A DNA stretch of 64,000 nt from DASRDR01 sp963812945 [NCBI: uncultured Candidatus Rokubacteria bacterium] (GTDB taxonomy: Bacteria; Methylomirabilota; Methylomirabilia; Rokubacteriales). The notes beneath the pieces were generated by a model that saw only the letters and a list, made by a program, of their open reading frames with translations, did no database searches and was not told the DNA's origin. Of this stretch, positions 25,508 through 32,590 are shown piece after piece; positions within the stretch are counted from its first letter, which is position 1; every line of letters starts with the position of its first letter. The translations under genes and the position numbers were made by a program. The stretch spans positions 1,550,001-1,614,000 of the forward strand of contig CAWEXD010000008.1 in the NCBI GenBank assembly GCA_963812945.1, written 5' to 3'.

Positions 25508-26619
25508 GAGCTGGCGGCCCCCTTCCCGAGCACCTGGCGGAGCGCTTCCACGAGGCGGGCATTCTCCTCCGGCGTCCCCACGGTGATCCGGAGCGCCCGC
25601 TCGAGCCCGAAGCTCGCCATGGGGCGGACGATCACGCCGAGCTTCAGCAGCGCCTCGTACACGCGAGCCGCATCGGGCGGCTCCACCAGGAGGAAGTTCG
25701 CGCGGCTCGGCACGTACGACACGCCCATGCCGTCGAGCGCCGTCGCGATGCGACGCATGCCCTCGCGGACGGCCTCGACCGACGACCGGACGTGGGGTTC
25801 GTCGTGGAGGGCCGCCAGCGCCGCCACCTGGGCGAGCGTGTTCACGTTGAAGGGCTGGCGGATCCGGTTCATCAGCCCGATGCAGTCCGGGTCCGCGATC
25901 GCGTAGCCGATCCGGAGCCCGGCCAGGCTCGCCATCTTCGAGAACGTGCGCAGGATGACGACCCGCTTCCCGTCCCTGAGGAGCGCGAGCGTGTCGGGAA
26001 AGTCCGGGCCGGCGGCGAAGTCATAGTACGCCTCGTCGAACACGACGATGACGCGCTCCGGTATCTTGTCGAGGAACTTCGAGACCTCGTCGGCCGTCAC
26101 GATCGTGCCCGTCGGGTTGTTGGGATTGGCGACGAACACCATCTTCGTGAGCCCGGTGACCGCCCGCCGCATCTTCGGAAGGTCGAGCCGGTGGTCCTTG
26201 AGCGTGACCACCACGCGGATCCCGCCCACGGCCTGGACGATCGACGGGTACACGACGAAGGACGGATGCGGGATCACGACCTCCTCGCCGTGCTTGACGA
26301 ATGCGCGCGCGAGGAGCTCGATCAGCTCGTTCGAGCCGTTGCCCAGCACGATCGACTCGGCCGAGACACCGTGCTTCTTCGCGAGGGCCTGTCGCAGGTA
26401 GTAGCCGGAGCCGTCCGGGTACCGGTTCAGCCCGGCAAGGGCCTGCCGGAGCGCCTCGAGCACGCCGGCGGGCGGGCCGTAGGGGTTCTCGTTCGACGCG
26501 AGCTTCACCGCGCCCGGGATGCCGAGCTCTCGCTCGAGCTCCTCGACGGGCTTCCCGGGCTGGTACGGGTGGATGTCCAGGATCGGCTCGTTCGCCAGGC
26601 TCTCCCAAGCGGTACTCAT
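25504..26619 (-). CDS. hisC: Histidinol-phosphate/aromatic aminotransferase
   Basis: 371 aa PLP-dependent class I/II aminotransferase of the HisC family: LASNENPYGPP, RYPDGSGYYLRQALA, ANPNNPTGT, VVFDEAYYDF and the Schiff-base Lys in TFSKMASLAGLRIGY. Because it sits between pheA and tyrA, its main job is likely transamination of phenylpyruvate and 4-hydroxyphenylpyruvate or prephenate, with possible histidine-pathway activity; sequence motifs alone do not separate these. It lies 12 bp after pheA and overlaps tyrA. Confidence 0.92.
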   Translation of the reverse strand: MSTAWESLANEPILDIHPYQPGKPVEELERELGIPGAVKLASNENPYGPPAGVLEALRQALAGLNRYPDGSGYYLRQALAKKHGVSAESIVLGNGSNELIELLARAFVKHGEEVVIPHPSFVVYPSIVQAVGGIRVVVTLKDHRLDLPKMRRAVTGLTKMVFVANPNNPTGTIVTADEVSKFLDKIPERVIVVFDEAYYDFAAGPDFPDTLALLRDGKRVVILRTFSKMASLAGLRIGYAIADPDCIGLMNRIRQPFNVNTLAQVAALAALHDEPHVRSSVEAVREGMRRIATALDGMGVSYVPSRANFLLVEPPDAARVYEALLKLGVIVRPMASFGLERALRITVGTPEENARLVEALRQVLGKGAASS

Positions 26620-26631
26620 GTCACCCGCGCG

Positions 26632-27696
26632 TCACACCGCAATGGGGTACGAGCCCAGGACCTTGAGGAAGAGGCACCGCTCGCGGACGGCCGCGAGCAC
26701 GCCCTGCGTCACCGGGTCGTCCCGGTGCCCCTCGAAGTCCACGAAGAACACGTACTCCCAGGGCCGCCGACGGGTCGGCCGCGACTCGATCTTGGTGAGG
26801 CTCAGCCGCGCGCTCGCGAACGGCTCGAGGATCCGATGGAGGGTGCCCACCTCGTCGCGGATGGAGAACAGGATCGAGGTCTTGTCACGGCCCGTCCGCC
26901 CGGCCGCCTGGCGCCCGATCGCGAGGAAGCGGGTCCTGTTGTTCGCGTGGTCCTCGATCCGCTCCCGGAGCGGCTGGAGCCGGTAGAGCTGGCCGGCCAG
27001 CTCGCTCGCCACCGCCGCGGTGGACGCGTCGAGCACGGCCTGCTCGGCCGCAATGGACGTCGACGGCATCTCCACCACGTCGGCGTCGGGGAGGTGCCGG
27101 CCGAGCCACCCCCGGCACTGCGCCAGGGCCTGAGGATGCGAGAAGACCCGCTTGATCTCGCCGAGATCGGCGGCGCGCGAGAGGAGGTGGTGGTGAATCT
27201 CGAGCGACACCTCCCCGCAGATCAGGAGCTCGGAGTCGATGAGCCCGTCGAGCGTGTGGTTGACCACTCCCTCCGTCGAGTTCTCGATCGGCACGAGCCC
27301 CACCTCGGCCCGGCCGCGCTCCACCTCCTCGAAGACCTCCGCGATGCCGCGCACCGGCAGGAACTCCGCGCTCGAGCCGAAGTGGCGAAGGGCGGCGAGG
27401 TGCGTGTTCGTGCCCGGCGGCCCGAGGTAGCTCACGCGGAAGGGGCGCTGGAGACAGCGGGACGCGGACAGGACCTCCGACCAGATCGCGCGAATCGCCC
27501 CCGCGGGCAGGGGCCCCGGGTTCAGGCGGGCGAGCTCCTCCAGGATCTCCTGCTCGCGCTGGGGGACGAGCACCGGCTCACCAGACTCGCGCTTGGCGCG
27601 GCCGATCTCGAGCGAGAGCTCGGCCCGCTGGCTGAGCAACCGGAGGAGCTGGCGGTCGATTTCATCGATCCGGGCTCGCCATTCGTCCAGACCCAT
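26632..27696 (-). CDS. pheA: Bifunctional chorismate mutase/prephenate dehydratase
   Basis: Converts chorismate to prephenate and then phenylpyruvate. 354 aa: AroQ-type mutase helices (residues about 1-85, RIDEIDRQLLRLLSQRAEL), dehydratase domain (YLGPPGTNTHLAA, GLVPIENSTEG, HPQALAQC, the NNRTRF motif) and a C-terminal ACT domain (TSILFSIRDEVGTLHRIL, KIESRPTRRRPWEYVFFVDF) for phenylalanine feedback inhibition. The ATG at 27696 is chosen because GGAG (27703-27706) lies 6 nt before it; the frame also allows a TTG at 27708. In YLGPPGT the usual Gly is also Gly, but the following NTHLAA replaces the common FSxxAA. Confidence 0.96.
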   Translation of the reverse strand: MGLDEWRARIDEIDRQLLRLLSQRAELSLEIGRAKRESGEPVLVPQREQEILEELARLNPGPLPAGAIRAIWSEVLSASRCLQRPFRVSYLGPPGTNTHLAALRHFGSSAEFLPVRGIAEVFEEVERGRAEVGLVPIENSTEGVVNHTLDGLIDSELLICGEVSLEIHHHLLSRAADLGEIKRVFSHPQALAQCRGWLGRHLPDADVVEMPSTSIAAEQAVLDASTAAVASELAGQLYRLQPLRERIEDHANNRTRFLAIGRQAAGRTGRDKTSILFSIRDEVGTLHRILEPFASARLSLTKIESRPTRRRPWEYVFFVDFEGHRDDPVTQGVLAAVRERCLFLKVLGSYPIAV

Positions 27697-27734
27697 CAAG
27701 ATCTCCAAGGAGGGGGGCGTCCAAAAGCCGTCCT

Positions 27735-27763
27735 AGTATAGGGGAGGGTCCCCCCCGGCGCAA
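27735..27763 (-). promoter_or_regulatory. Likely promoter of the pheA operon
   Basis: TTGCGC (27758-27763), a 17-nt spacer and TATACT (27735-27740) on the minus strand, about 40 nt before pheA. Five of six -10 bases match the sigma-70 consensus; the -35 keeps TTG. It lies between the rluB remnant and pheA, so the aromatic genes need not depend on read-through from the cyclase cassette. Confidence 0.55.
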
Positions 27764-27864
27764 GCAAGGCTCCGGCGCCCGTGGAGATCGCGGGAGCCGC
27801 CAGGAAGGCGGCGACCGGCGCTATTCCCAGGGGCCGGCGGGGGCGCTCCCCGCGCTCGCCAGAC

Positions 27865-28036
27865 GCTCGACCTCGGCGGGGCGTCGGCTCCCGCCACCGG
27901 TCCGCCGCGAGCGGCCCCAGGCGAGAGACCCGAAGGCGACGCTTCGGAGCCGCCGCGCGGGCCCGCTCCACGCACGCCGAACCGTCATCGAGGACCACCC
28001 CGCGCTGGAGCGCCTCCAGCGCGGCCGGCTCGAGGC
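27865..28036 (-). pseudogene. Decayed fragment of the 3' end of rluB
   Basis: This stretch aligns with rluB in two blocks: 27865-27942 with 30411-30488 (scattered substitutions plus compensating 1-nt indels) and 27965-28036 with 30615-30686 (six mismatches in 72 nt by eye). Between the blocks the fragment has 22 nt where rluB has 126 nt, a 104-nt deletion that breaks the frame. It has no start, no catalytic region and no matching stop. The remaining gap 27764-27864 shows nothing I can identify. Orientation is the same as rluB, so the two form a direct repeat around the cyclase cassette. Confidence 0.85.
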
Positions 28037-28044
28037 GAACGACA

Positions 28045-29340
28045 TCAGGCGGGGGGCCGAAGCCTCACGATGTTCAGCGCCTTCACCGGCCTCGCCAGAC
28101 CCTTGACCGTCAGGAGTCCCACTTCCTCGACCTCCAGGAGCTGTTCCACCTCCGGGAGGAGCCGGGGCGAGATCAGGATCTGGCCGGGCTTGGCCTCGCC
28201 GCAGAGCCGCGCAGCCAGGTTGGTGACGGTGCCGATGGCGCCATAGTCCCAGCGCCCCTCGAAGCCGATGGCGCCGATGGTGGCGAACCCCTTGGCCACG
28301 CCGATGCCGAGATCGAGCTCGTAGCCGCTTCTATGCCAGCGTGACGCCAGCTCGGCGGCCCGCTCGCGCATGGCTACCGCCATCCGCACGGCGCGCTCGG
28401 CGGCGTCCGGCACCGGAAGGGGGTCGTTGAAGAAGACCATCATCCCGTCGCCCGTGAACCGCTCCAGGGTCCCCTCGTAGGCGAGGATCAGCTTGCCCAT
28501 CTCGGCATGGTACTCGCGCAGCACCCCCATCAGCTCCTCCGGCTCGGAGGTCTCCGCGAAGGCGGTGAACCCGCGGAGGTCGAGGAAGACGACGGTCACC
28601 TCCCGCCGGTGCGTCTTCAGTGGATCGTCTGCCCCGCCACGGATGATCAGGTCGGCCAGCTGGGGTGAGAAGAAGCGCTTCAGGCGCCCGAGCTGCTCCA
28701 CCATCCGGTAGGTGCGGGCGTTGTCGATGGCGGTCGCCGCCTGGTTGCCGACGATCCGCAGAAGCACCTCGTCCAGCTCGTCGAACGCGTTCGGGGCTCG
28801 ACTCTCCACGGCCAGGACGCCAACGAGGCGGTCCTTGACGGTCAGGGGCAGGGCAAGTTGGCTCTGCGCGTCCGTCAGACCCGGCAGACTGGCGGTGGGC
28901 TGCTCGGGGCCGACCTCACCCGAGGCTTCCATTCGCGCGCGCACGCTCTTGAGGTAGCGCATGCTGGCGCCGATGTTCCCCATCCGCATCATCTTTCGCC
29001 GCTCACCGACGACGCCGATGACACCATCTCCCATGCGCACCTGGGCTCCCGTCCCCTTCTCGGCGTAGCCACGAGTCGCCGCGACCCGCAGAACGTCATC
29101 GGCCACATCTTTGAGAAGGATCATCGAGTGCTCGAAGCTCAGGACGTCGTCCATGGCCCTGAGGACGATCTCGAGGACCTCTTCGAGGTCCAGGGTGGAG
29201 GTGATCTCGGAAGAGATCTGCTGGATGATCCGGACCTCGTTGGACTTCCGGGCGAGATCCCGGTTCAGGCGGTCGATCGTCTGCTGATTCTCGGCGATCT
29301 GCTCCCGGAGCCCGGACGGATCGCGGGGGTCAGCAGCCAT
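28045..29340 (-). CDS. GAF-domain class III adenylate/guanylate cyclase
   Basis: 431 aa soluble signalling enzyme: a short N-terminal coiled coil (residues 8-45), a GAF sensor domain (about 45-210) and a class III cyclase domain (about 245-420). Metal-binding Asp254 (FLDLRGFT) and Asp298 (FTGDGM) and the transition-state Asn374 and Arg378 (TNLAAR) are present, so catalysis is plausible. The purine-selecting positions look unusual: Arg294 where most bacterial cyclases have Lys, and Gly367 where Thr or Asp is common, so ATP versus GTP use is uncertain. Last gene of the three-gene cassette, 15 bp after the first split-barrel gene, ending 8 bp before the rluB remnant. Confidence 0.88.
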   Translation of the reverse strand: MAADPRDPSGLREQIAENQQTIDRLNRDLARKSNEVRIIQQISSEITSTLDLEEVLEIVLRAMDDVLSFEHSMILLKDVADDVLRVAATRGYAEKGTGAQVRMGDGVIGVVGERRKMMRMGNIGASMRYLKSVRARMEASGEVGPEQPTASLPGLTDAQSQLALPLTVKDRLVGVLAVESRAPNAFDELDEVLLRIVGNQAATAIDNARTYRMVEQLGRLKRFFSPQLADLIIRGGADDPLKTHRREVTVVFLDLRGFTAFAETSEPEELMGVLREYHAEMGKLILAYEGTLERFTGDGMMVFFNDPLPVPDAAERAVRMAVAMRERAAELASRWHRSGYELDLGIGVAKGFATIGAIGFEGRWDYGAIGTVTNLAARLCGEAKPGQILISPRLLPEVEQLLEVEEVGLLTVKGLARPVKALNIVRLRPPA

Positions 29341-29355
29341 TGTCGTATGCCGTCG

Positions 29356-29790
29356 TCAACGAGGCCCCGGAATCTCCGTCAGCGGGATGCGCTCTCCGAC
29401 GGCCTTCGTGACGGCGGTCACCCGGAAGATGTCGGCCGCCCGCAGCTTGAAGATCCCCTTCATCCCGACCATGGAGGCAATGGCCTCGATCTGCATCTCC
29501 ATGACGTCGAAGATCGGTCCGCTGGTCTCGGACCGGACAAACTCCAGCTCGAGATCCCACGTGTCGAACGTCTCGGGGCTGATCACCGAGACCGCCGCCA
29601 GCGGGTTCTCCTCGATGTTGCGCTTGGTCTTGTTGAAGAACTGGTGGGAGAGCGCCACGTGATCGGAGTCCACGTAGTAGACCTGGGAGATCGCGCTCGC
29701 GTTCGGCGTGCCGTCGCGCGAGCACGTCACGACGTGAGCCGGGATGACGCCCTGCATGGCGGGCTTGATCTCGTCCGGTAGGATGCCCAT
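29356..29790 (-). CDS. PNPOx-like flavin/cofactor-binding split-barrel protein (A)
   Basis: 144 aa. The pattern matches the pyridoxamine-5'-phosphate oxidase-like fold: VIPAHVVTCSRDGTPNASAIS, VYYVDSDHVALSHQFFNKTKRNI, PLAAVSVISPE, then AADIFRVTAVTKAVGE. It is too short and lacks the C-terminal signature of true PdxH, so it is one of the many putative FMN-, F420- or heme-binding members. A GAGG-type ribosome-binding sequence precedes the ATG. It is 15 bp upstream of the cyclase, which suggests a redox or cofactor input into nucleotide signalling, but that is inference. Confidence 0.75.
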   Translation of the reverse strand: MGILPDEIKPAMQGVIPAHVVTCSRDGTPNASAISQVYYVDSDHVALSHQFFNKTKRNIEENPLAAVSVISPETFDTWDLELEFVRSETSGPIFDVMEMQIEAIASMVGMKGIFKLRAADIFRVTAVTKAVGERIPLTEIPGPR

Positions 29791-29802
29791 CGCGCGCTCC
29801 TC

Positions 29803-30270
29803 TCAGGACAGGAGGGTCCCGGCACCCGGGCCGGGTGTCTGCAGGAACACCGCTTCCGCGCGAAAGGTGATCGCCACGCCTGGCGTGTAGGCCGCGCCCA
29901 GGGTGATCGGTCGCGCCATCGCCTCCGGGTAGCCGGCCTCGAGGGCGGCCGCAAACCACGCGGCGCGATGCGCCTCCTGGCGGGCACGATCCGCGTCGTC
30001 CGTAGGCCGGGACGAGACGTACGTCCCCTTGAGCTGATAGGCCTCGTGGCTGGCGAGCGCGACGCCGAGCGCGATCCGGCCGTTCCCCTTCAGGTCGCGC
30101 AGGACTCGATCGGCGCGAGCGGCCGGGACGAACACGGTCACCGTCCGCCGGTCGTCGTGGACCACTCCACCGACCGCCACGGTGTGCTTGGGCCGGAGCG
30201 CCTCGTCTCGAGTCCCGATCTGGATCCAGGCCGGACCCTGCAGGACCTCGACCACTCGATCAGGAATCAT
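29803..30270 (-). CDS. PNPOx-like flavin/cofactor-binding split-barrel protein (B)
   Basis: 155 aa, first gene of the cassette, behind the promoter at 30302-30330. The split-barrel pattern is visible (VLQGPAWIQIGTRDEALRPKHTVAVGG, VTVFVPAARADRVLRDLKGNGRIALGVALAS, YQLKGTYVSSRP), followed by an Ala-rich helical segment and a final strand (GVAITFRAEAVFLQTPGP). It differs strongly from protein A, so this is not a recent tandem duplicate. Such proteins often bind FMN; the substrate is unknown. Spacing to protein A is 12 bp, so all three genes are probably one operon. Confidence 0.68.
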   Translation of the reverse strand: MIPDRVVEVLQGPAWIQIGTRDEALRPKHTVAVGGVVHDDRRTVTVFVPAARADRVLRDLKGNGRIALGVALASHEAYQLKGTYVSSRPTDDADRARQEAHRAAWFAAALEAGYPEAMARPITLGAAYTPGVAITFRAEAVFLQTPGPGAGTLLS

Positions 30271-30301
30271 GCCGCAGGCGGTCCATCGGGGGATTCGTCA
30301 C

Positions 30302-30330
30302 ATGATAGTGGAGCCACGCATCGCGCACAA
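30302..30330 (-). promoter_or_regulatory. Likely promoter of the split-barrel/cyclase cassette
   Basis: TTGTGC (30325-30330), a 17-nt spacer and TATCAT (30302-30307) on the minus strand, in the 105-bp gap between rluB and the first cassette gene, about 32 nt before its ATG. Five of six -10 bases match. It makes the cassette a self-contained transcription unit. Confidence 0.55.
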
Positions 30331-30375
30331 GACTCGCGCCCTTCGTCCGCCCCGCCCATCGGCGACCCTGCCCCG

Positions 30376-31113
30376 TCACGAGCCCGCGAGCCCCAGGGTG
30401 TCGACCAGCTGCTCGACCTCGCCGGGCGTCAGCTCCCGCCACCGGCCCGCCGCGAGCGACCCCAGCGCGAGAGGCCCGAAGGCGACGCGCCGTAGCCGCC
30501 GAACGGCGAGGCCCACCGCGCGGCAGAGCCGCTTGACCTCGTGGTACCGCCCCTCGGCCAGGGTGAGCTCAATCCAGTGGAGCCCGTGGTCCTCGTCCCG
30601 GAGCCGGCGGGCACGCTCCACGCGCGCCGGCCCGTCCTCGAGGACCACGCCGCGCTGGAGGGCCTCCAGCGCGGCCGGCTCGAGGCGCCCCTCGACGAGG
30701 ACGTGATAGACGCGGCGGACGCCGTGGCGCGGATGGGTCAGCCGGTACGTGATGGCGCCGTCGTTGGTCAGGAGCAGGAGCCCCTCGGCGTCGAAGTCCA
30801 GCCGTCCCACGGAGTGCAAGCGGACGCCGATCTCGGAGACGAGGTCGAACACGCAGGGTCGGCCCCGGGGGTCCTCCCGCGTGGTCAGGAACCCGGGCGG
30901 CTTGTGGAGCAACACGTAGCGCTTCGGCCCGGCCTCCGGAAGCGGGCGGCCGTCCACCTCCACGACGTCCCGCAGCGGGTCGGCGTGGGTCCCAAGCTCG
31001 ACCACGACCGCGCCGTTCACGCGAACCCGGCCCGACGCGATCAGCCGCTCGGCGGCGCGCCGTGACGCGACGCCCGCATCGGCCAGGAGCTTGTGGAGCC
31101 GGATGGGCGGCAT
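30376..31113 (-). CDS. rluB: 23S rRNA pseudouridine synthase, RluB/RsuA family
   Basis: 245 aa. N-terminal S4 RNA-binding domain (IRLHKLLADAGVASRRAAERLI, GRVRVNGAVV) and an RsuA-type synthase domain with the catalytic Asp in SVGRLDFDAEGLLLLTNDG, plus KPPGFLTT, RRVYHVLVEG and GRYHEVKRLC. RluB versus RsuA or RluE is chosen from linkage with scpAB, the usual rluB neighbours. The usual GRLDxxTxG has Ala in place of Thr. It starts 6 bp after scpB. Its C-terminal third is the template for the remnant at 27865-28036. Confidence 0.92.
   Translation of the reverse strand: MPPIRLHKLLADAGVASRRAAERLIASGRVRVNGAVVVELGTHADPLRDVVEVDGRPLPEAGPKRYVLLHKPPGFLTTREDPRGRPCVFDLVSEIGVRLHSVGRLDFDAEGLLLLTNDGAITYRLTHPRHGVRRVYHVLVEGRLEPAALEALQRGVVLEDGPARVERARRLRDEDHGLHWIELTLAEGRYHEVKRLCRAVGLAVRRLRRVAFGPLALGSLAAGRWRELTPGEVEQLVDTLGLAGS
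30411..30686 (-). repeat. Direct-repeat partner within rluB
   Basis: Portion of rluB that is repeated in the same orientation at 27865-28036, with 104 nt missing in the downstream copy. The repeat pair encloses the promoter and three genes of the cyclase cassette. See the pseudogene entry for the matching blocks. Confidence 0.85.
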
Positions 31114-31119
31114 CGGCCC

Positions 31120-31812
31120 TCAGGCCGGGCGCCCGCGCTCCTCCCCGTCCCCGCCGGAACGGGAGTCGTGTCCGAGCTCCGGCTCGAGGGCGCTCGGCTC
31201 GCCCGGCTCGGCCGCCGCGTCCGACTCCGTGCCCGCGGCGGCCTCGCCGCCCGAGCCGGCCGGCGACTCGAAGGGCGGCAGATCCTCGAGGTCCCGCAGC
31301 CCGAAGTGCTCGAGGAACTCGCGCGTCGTGCCGTAGAGCACCGGGCGCCCCGGCGTGGGCTTCCGGCCGACCACCCGGACGAGACGCCGCTCCAGGAGGT
31401 GGGTGAGCACGCTCTCGGTCCCGACGCCGCGGAGCTGCTCGATCTCCGGACGCGAGATCGGCTGTCGGTAGGCGACGATCGTGAGCGTCTCCACCGCCGC
31501 CCGCGACAGGCGGCTCTTCAGCCGAAGGCGCTGGAGACTCATGAGCAAGGGCGCGTGCTCGGGTCGCGTGACCAGACGCACCCCGCCGCCGACCTCGGCG
31601 ACGGCCAGGCCCCGGCCGGGCTCCTGGCACGCGGCCATGAGCGCATCGACCGCCGCGCGGGCGTCGATCGGGTCGATCTCCAGGACCTCGGCGATCCGCT
31701 CGAGCGGGAGCGGCGCGTCGGACGCGAAGAGCAACGCCTCCAGCTGGCCCAGCCGCTCCGGCGTCACCGCTTCCAGCGTCTCCTGATCCGTCCCCGCTCG
31801 CTCAGGCGCCAC
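31120..31812 (-). CDS. scpB: Segregation and condensation protein B
   Basis: 230 aa kleisin-associated subunit of the SMC-ScpAB condensin. Two winged-helix domains are visible: LGQLEALLFASDAPLPLERIAEVL and SRAAVETLTIVAYRQPISRPEIEQLRGV, then RVVGRKPTPGRPVLYGTT and LEHFGLRDLEDLP. The last 50 residues are acidic and low-complexity. GTG start, overlapping the scpA end by 11 bp, which implies coupling. No smc gene is in the window. Confidence 0.94.
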   Translation of the reverse strand: MAPERAGTDQETLEAVTPERLGQLEALLFASDAPLPLERIAEVLEIDPIDARAAVDALMAACQEPGRGLAVAEVGGGVRLVTRPEHAPLLMSLQRLRLKSRLSRAAVETLTIVAYRQPISRPEIEQLRGVGTESVLTHLLERRLVRVVGRKPTPGRPVLYGTTREFLEHFGLRDLEDLPPFESPAGSGGEAAAGTESDAAAEPGEPSALEPELGHDSRSGGDGEERGRPA

Positions 31813-32590
31813 GTCCGCTCCCCTCCCCGAGGCCCCGCTCGATGACGATCTCCCCGAACAGCTCCTGCTGTTGCGCCCGGGCGCGCTGGAGCCGGACCAG
31901 CTCGAGCACGGCCAGGAGCGTCACGACGACCTCGGGCCGGGGCGGCGACGACCCCAGCAGGGTCGAGAAGAGCACGTACCAGGACTGCTCCAGCACCCCC
32001 GCGATCATCGCCATGCGCTCGAGCAGTGGCGGCCCCTCCGGCTCCACCTCCCGCGTCGGCTCGGCCGTGGCGAGCCGGCGCAGGAACGCGCGGTAGGCCT
32101 CCGTGAGGTCCCAGAGCGACAGGCTCTCGATCGGCAGGTACTCCGGGACGGGCAGCTCGCTCCACGTCCGCGTGAACCGGGTGGCCCACTCGGCCTCGCG
32201 CTCCCGGAGCCAGGCGCCGATCTCCTTGACCCGCGCGTACGCGCGCAGCCGGGCCTCCAGCTCCAGGCGGAGGGCCTCGGCGTCCTCCTCCAGGTTCTCT
32301 TCCACCGCGCCGGTCACGGGCAGGAGCAGGCGAGATTTCAGATACACCAGCGTCGCCGCCAGGACGAGGAACGCCCCCGCGTCGTCGAGCTCCCGGAACT
32401 CCACCGACTCGAGGTAGGCGAGGTACTGGTCCGTGATCCTCCGGATCGGCAGCCGGGCGAGGTCGATCTCGTCCGAGCGCGCGAGGTGGAGAAGGAGATC
32501 GAGAGGCCCTTCGAACTCGTCCAGGCGGACGGTCAGGGGCGAAGCCGGCCCCGCGCCCACTCCGGCCGCTGCCGCCGTCGTCTCCGTCAT
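31802..32590 (-). CDS. scpA: Segregation and condensation protein A (kleisin)
   Basis: 262 aa. The hallmark FEGPLDLLLHL is near residue 25, followed by EIDLARLPIRRITDQYLAYL, AGAFLVLAATLVYLKSRLLLP and the C-terminal winged helix (VVVTLLAVLELVRLQRARAQQQELFGEIVIER). The ATG at 32590 overlaps the trpS stop (ATGA). A much longer open frame reaches into trpS but is a shadow. The protein bridges SMC heads with ScpB. Confidence 0.95.
   Translation of the reverse strand: MTETTAAAAGVGAGPASPLTVRLDEFEGPLDLLLHLARSDEIDLARLPIRRITDQYLAYLESVEFRELDDAGAFLVLAATLVYLKSRLLLPVTGAVEENLEEDAEALRLELEARLRAYARVKEIGAWLREREAEWATRFTRTWSELPVPEYLPIESLSLWDLTEAYRAFLRRLATAEPTREVEPEGPPLLERMAMIAGVLEQSWYVLFSTLLGSSPPRPEVVVTLLAVLELVRLQRARAQQQELFGEIVIERGLGEGSGRGA

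Noticed and set aside
27697-28044. A small unknown gene of about 100 codons in the gap downstream of the cyclase
   Set aside because: The only in-frame peptide matches pieces of the RluB C-terminus joined across a frame-breaking deletion, so it is a pseudogene remnant.
27865-30686. Integron or IS element carrying the cyclase cassette
   Set aside because: No integrase, transposase, terminal inverted repeats or attC-like sites were seen; only the rluB direct repeat supports insertion.
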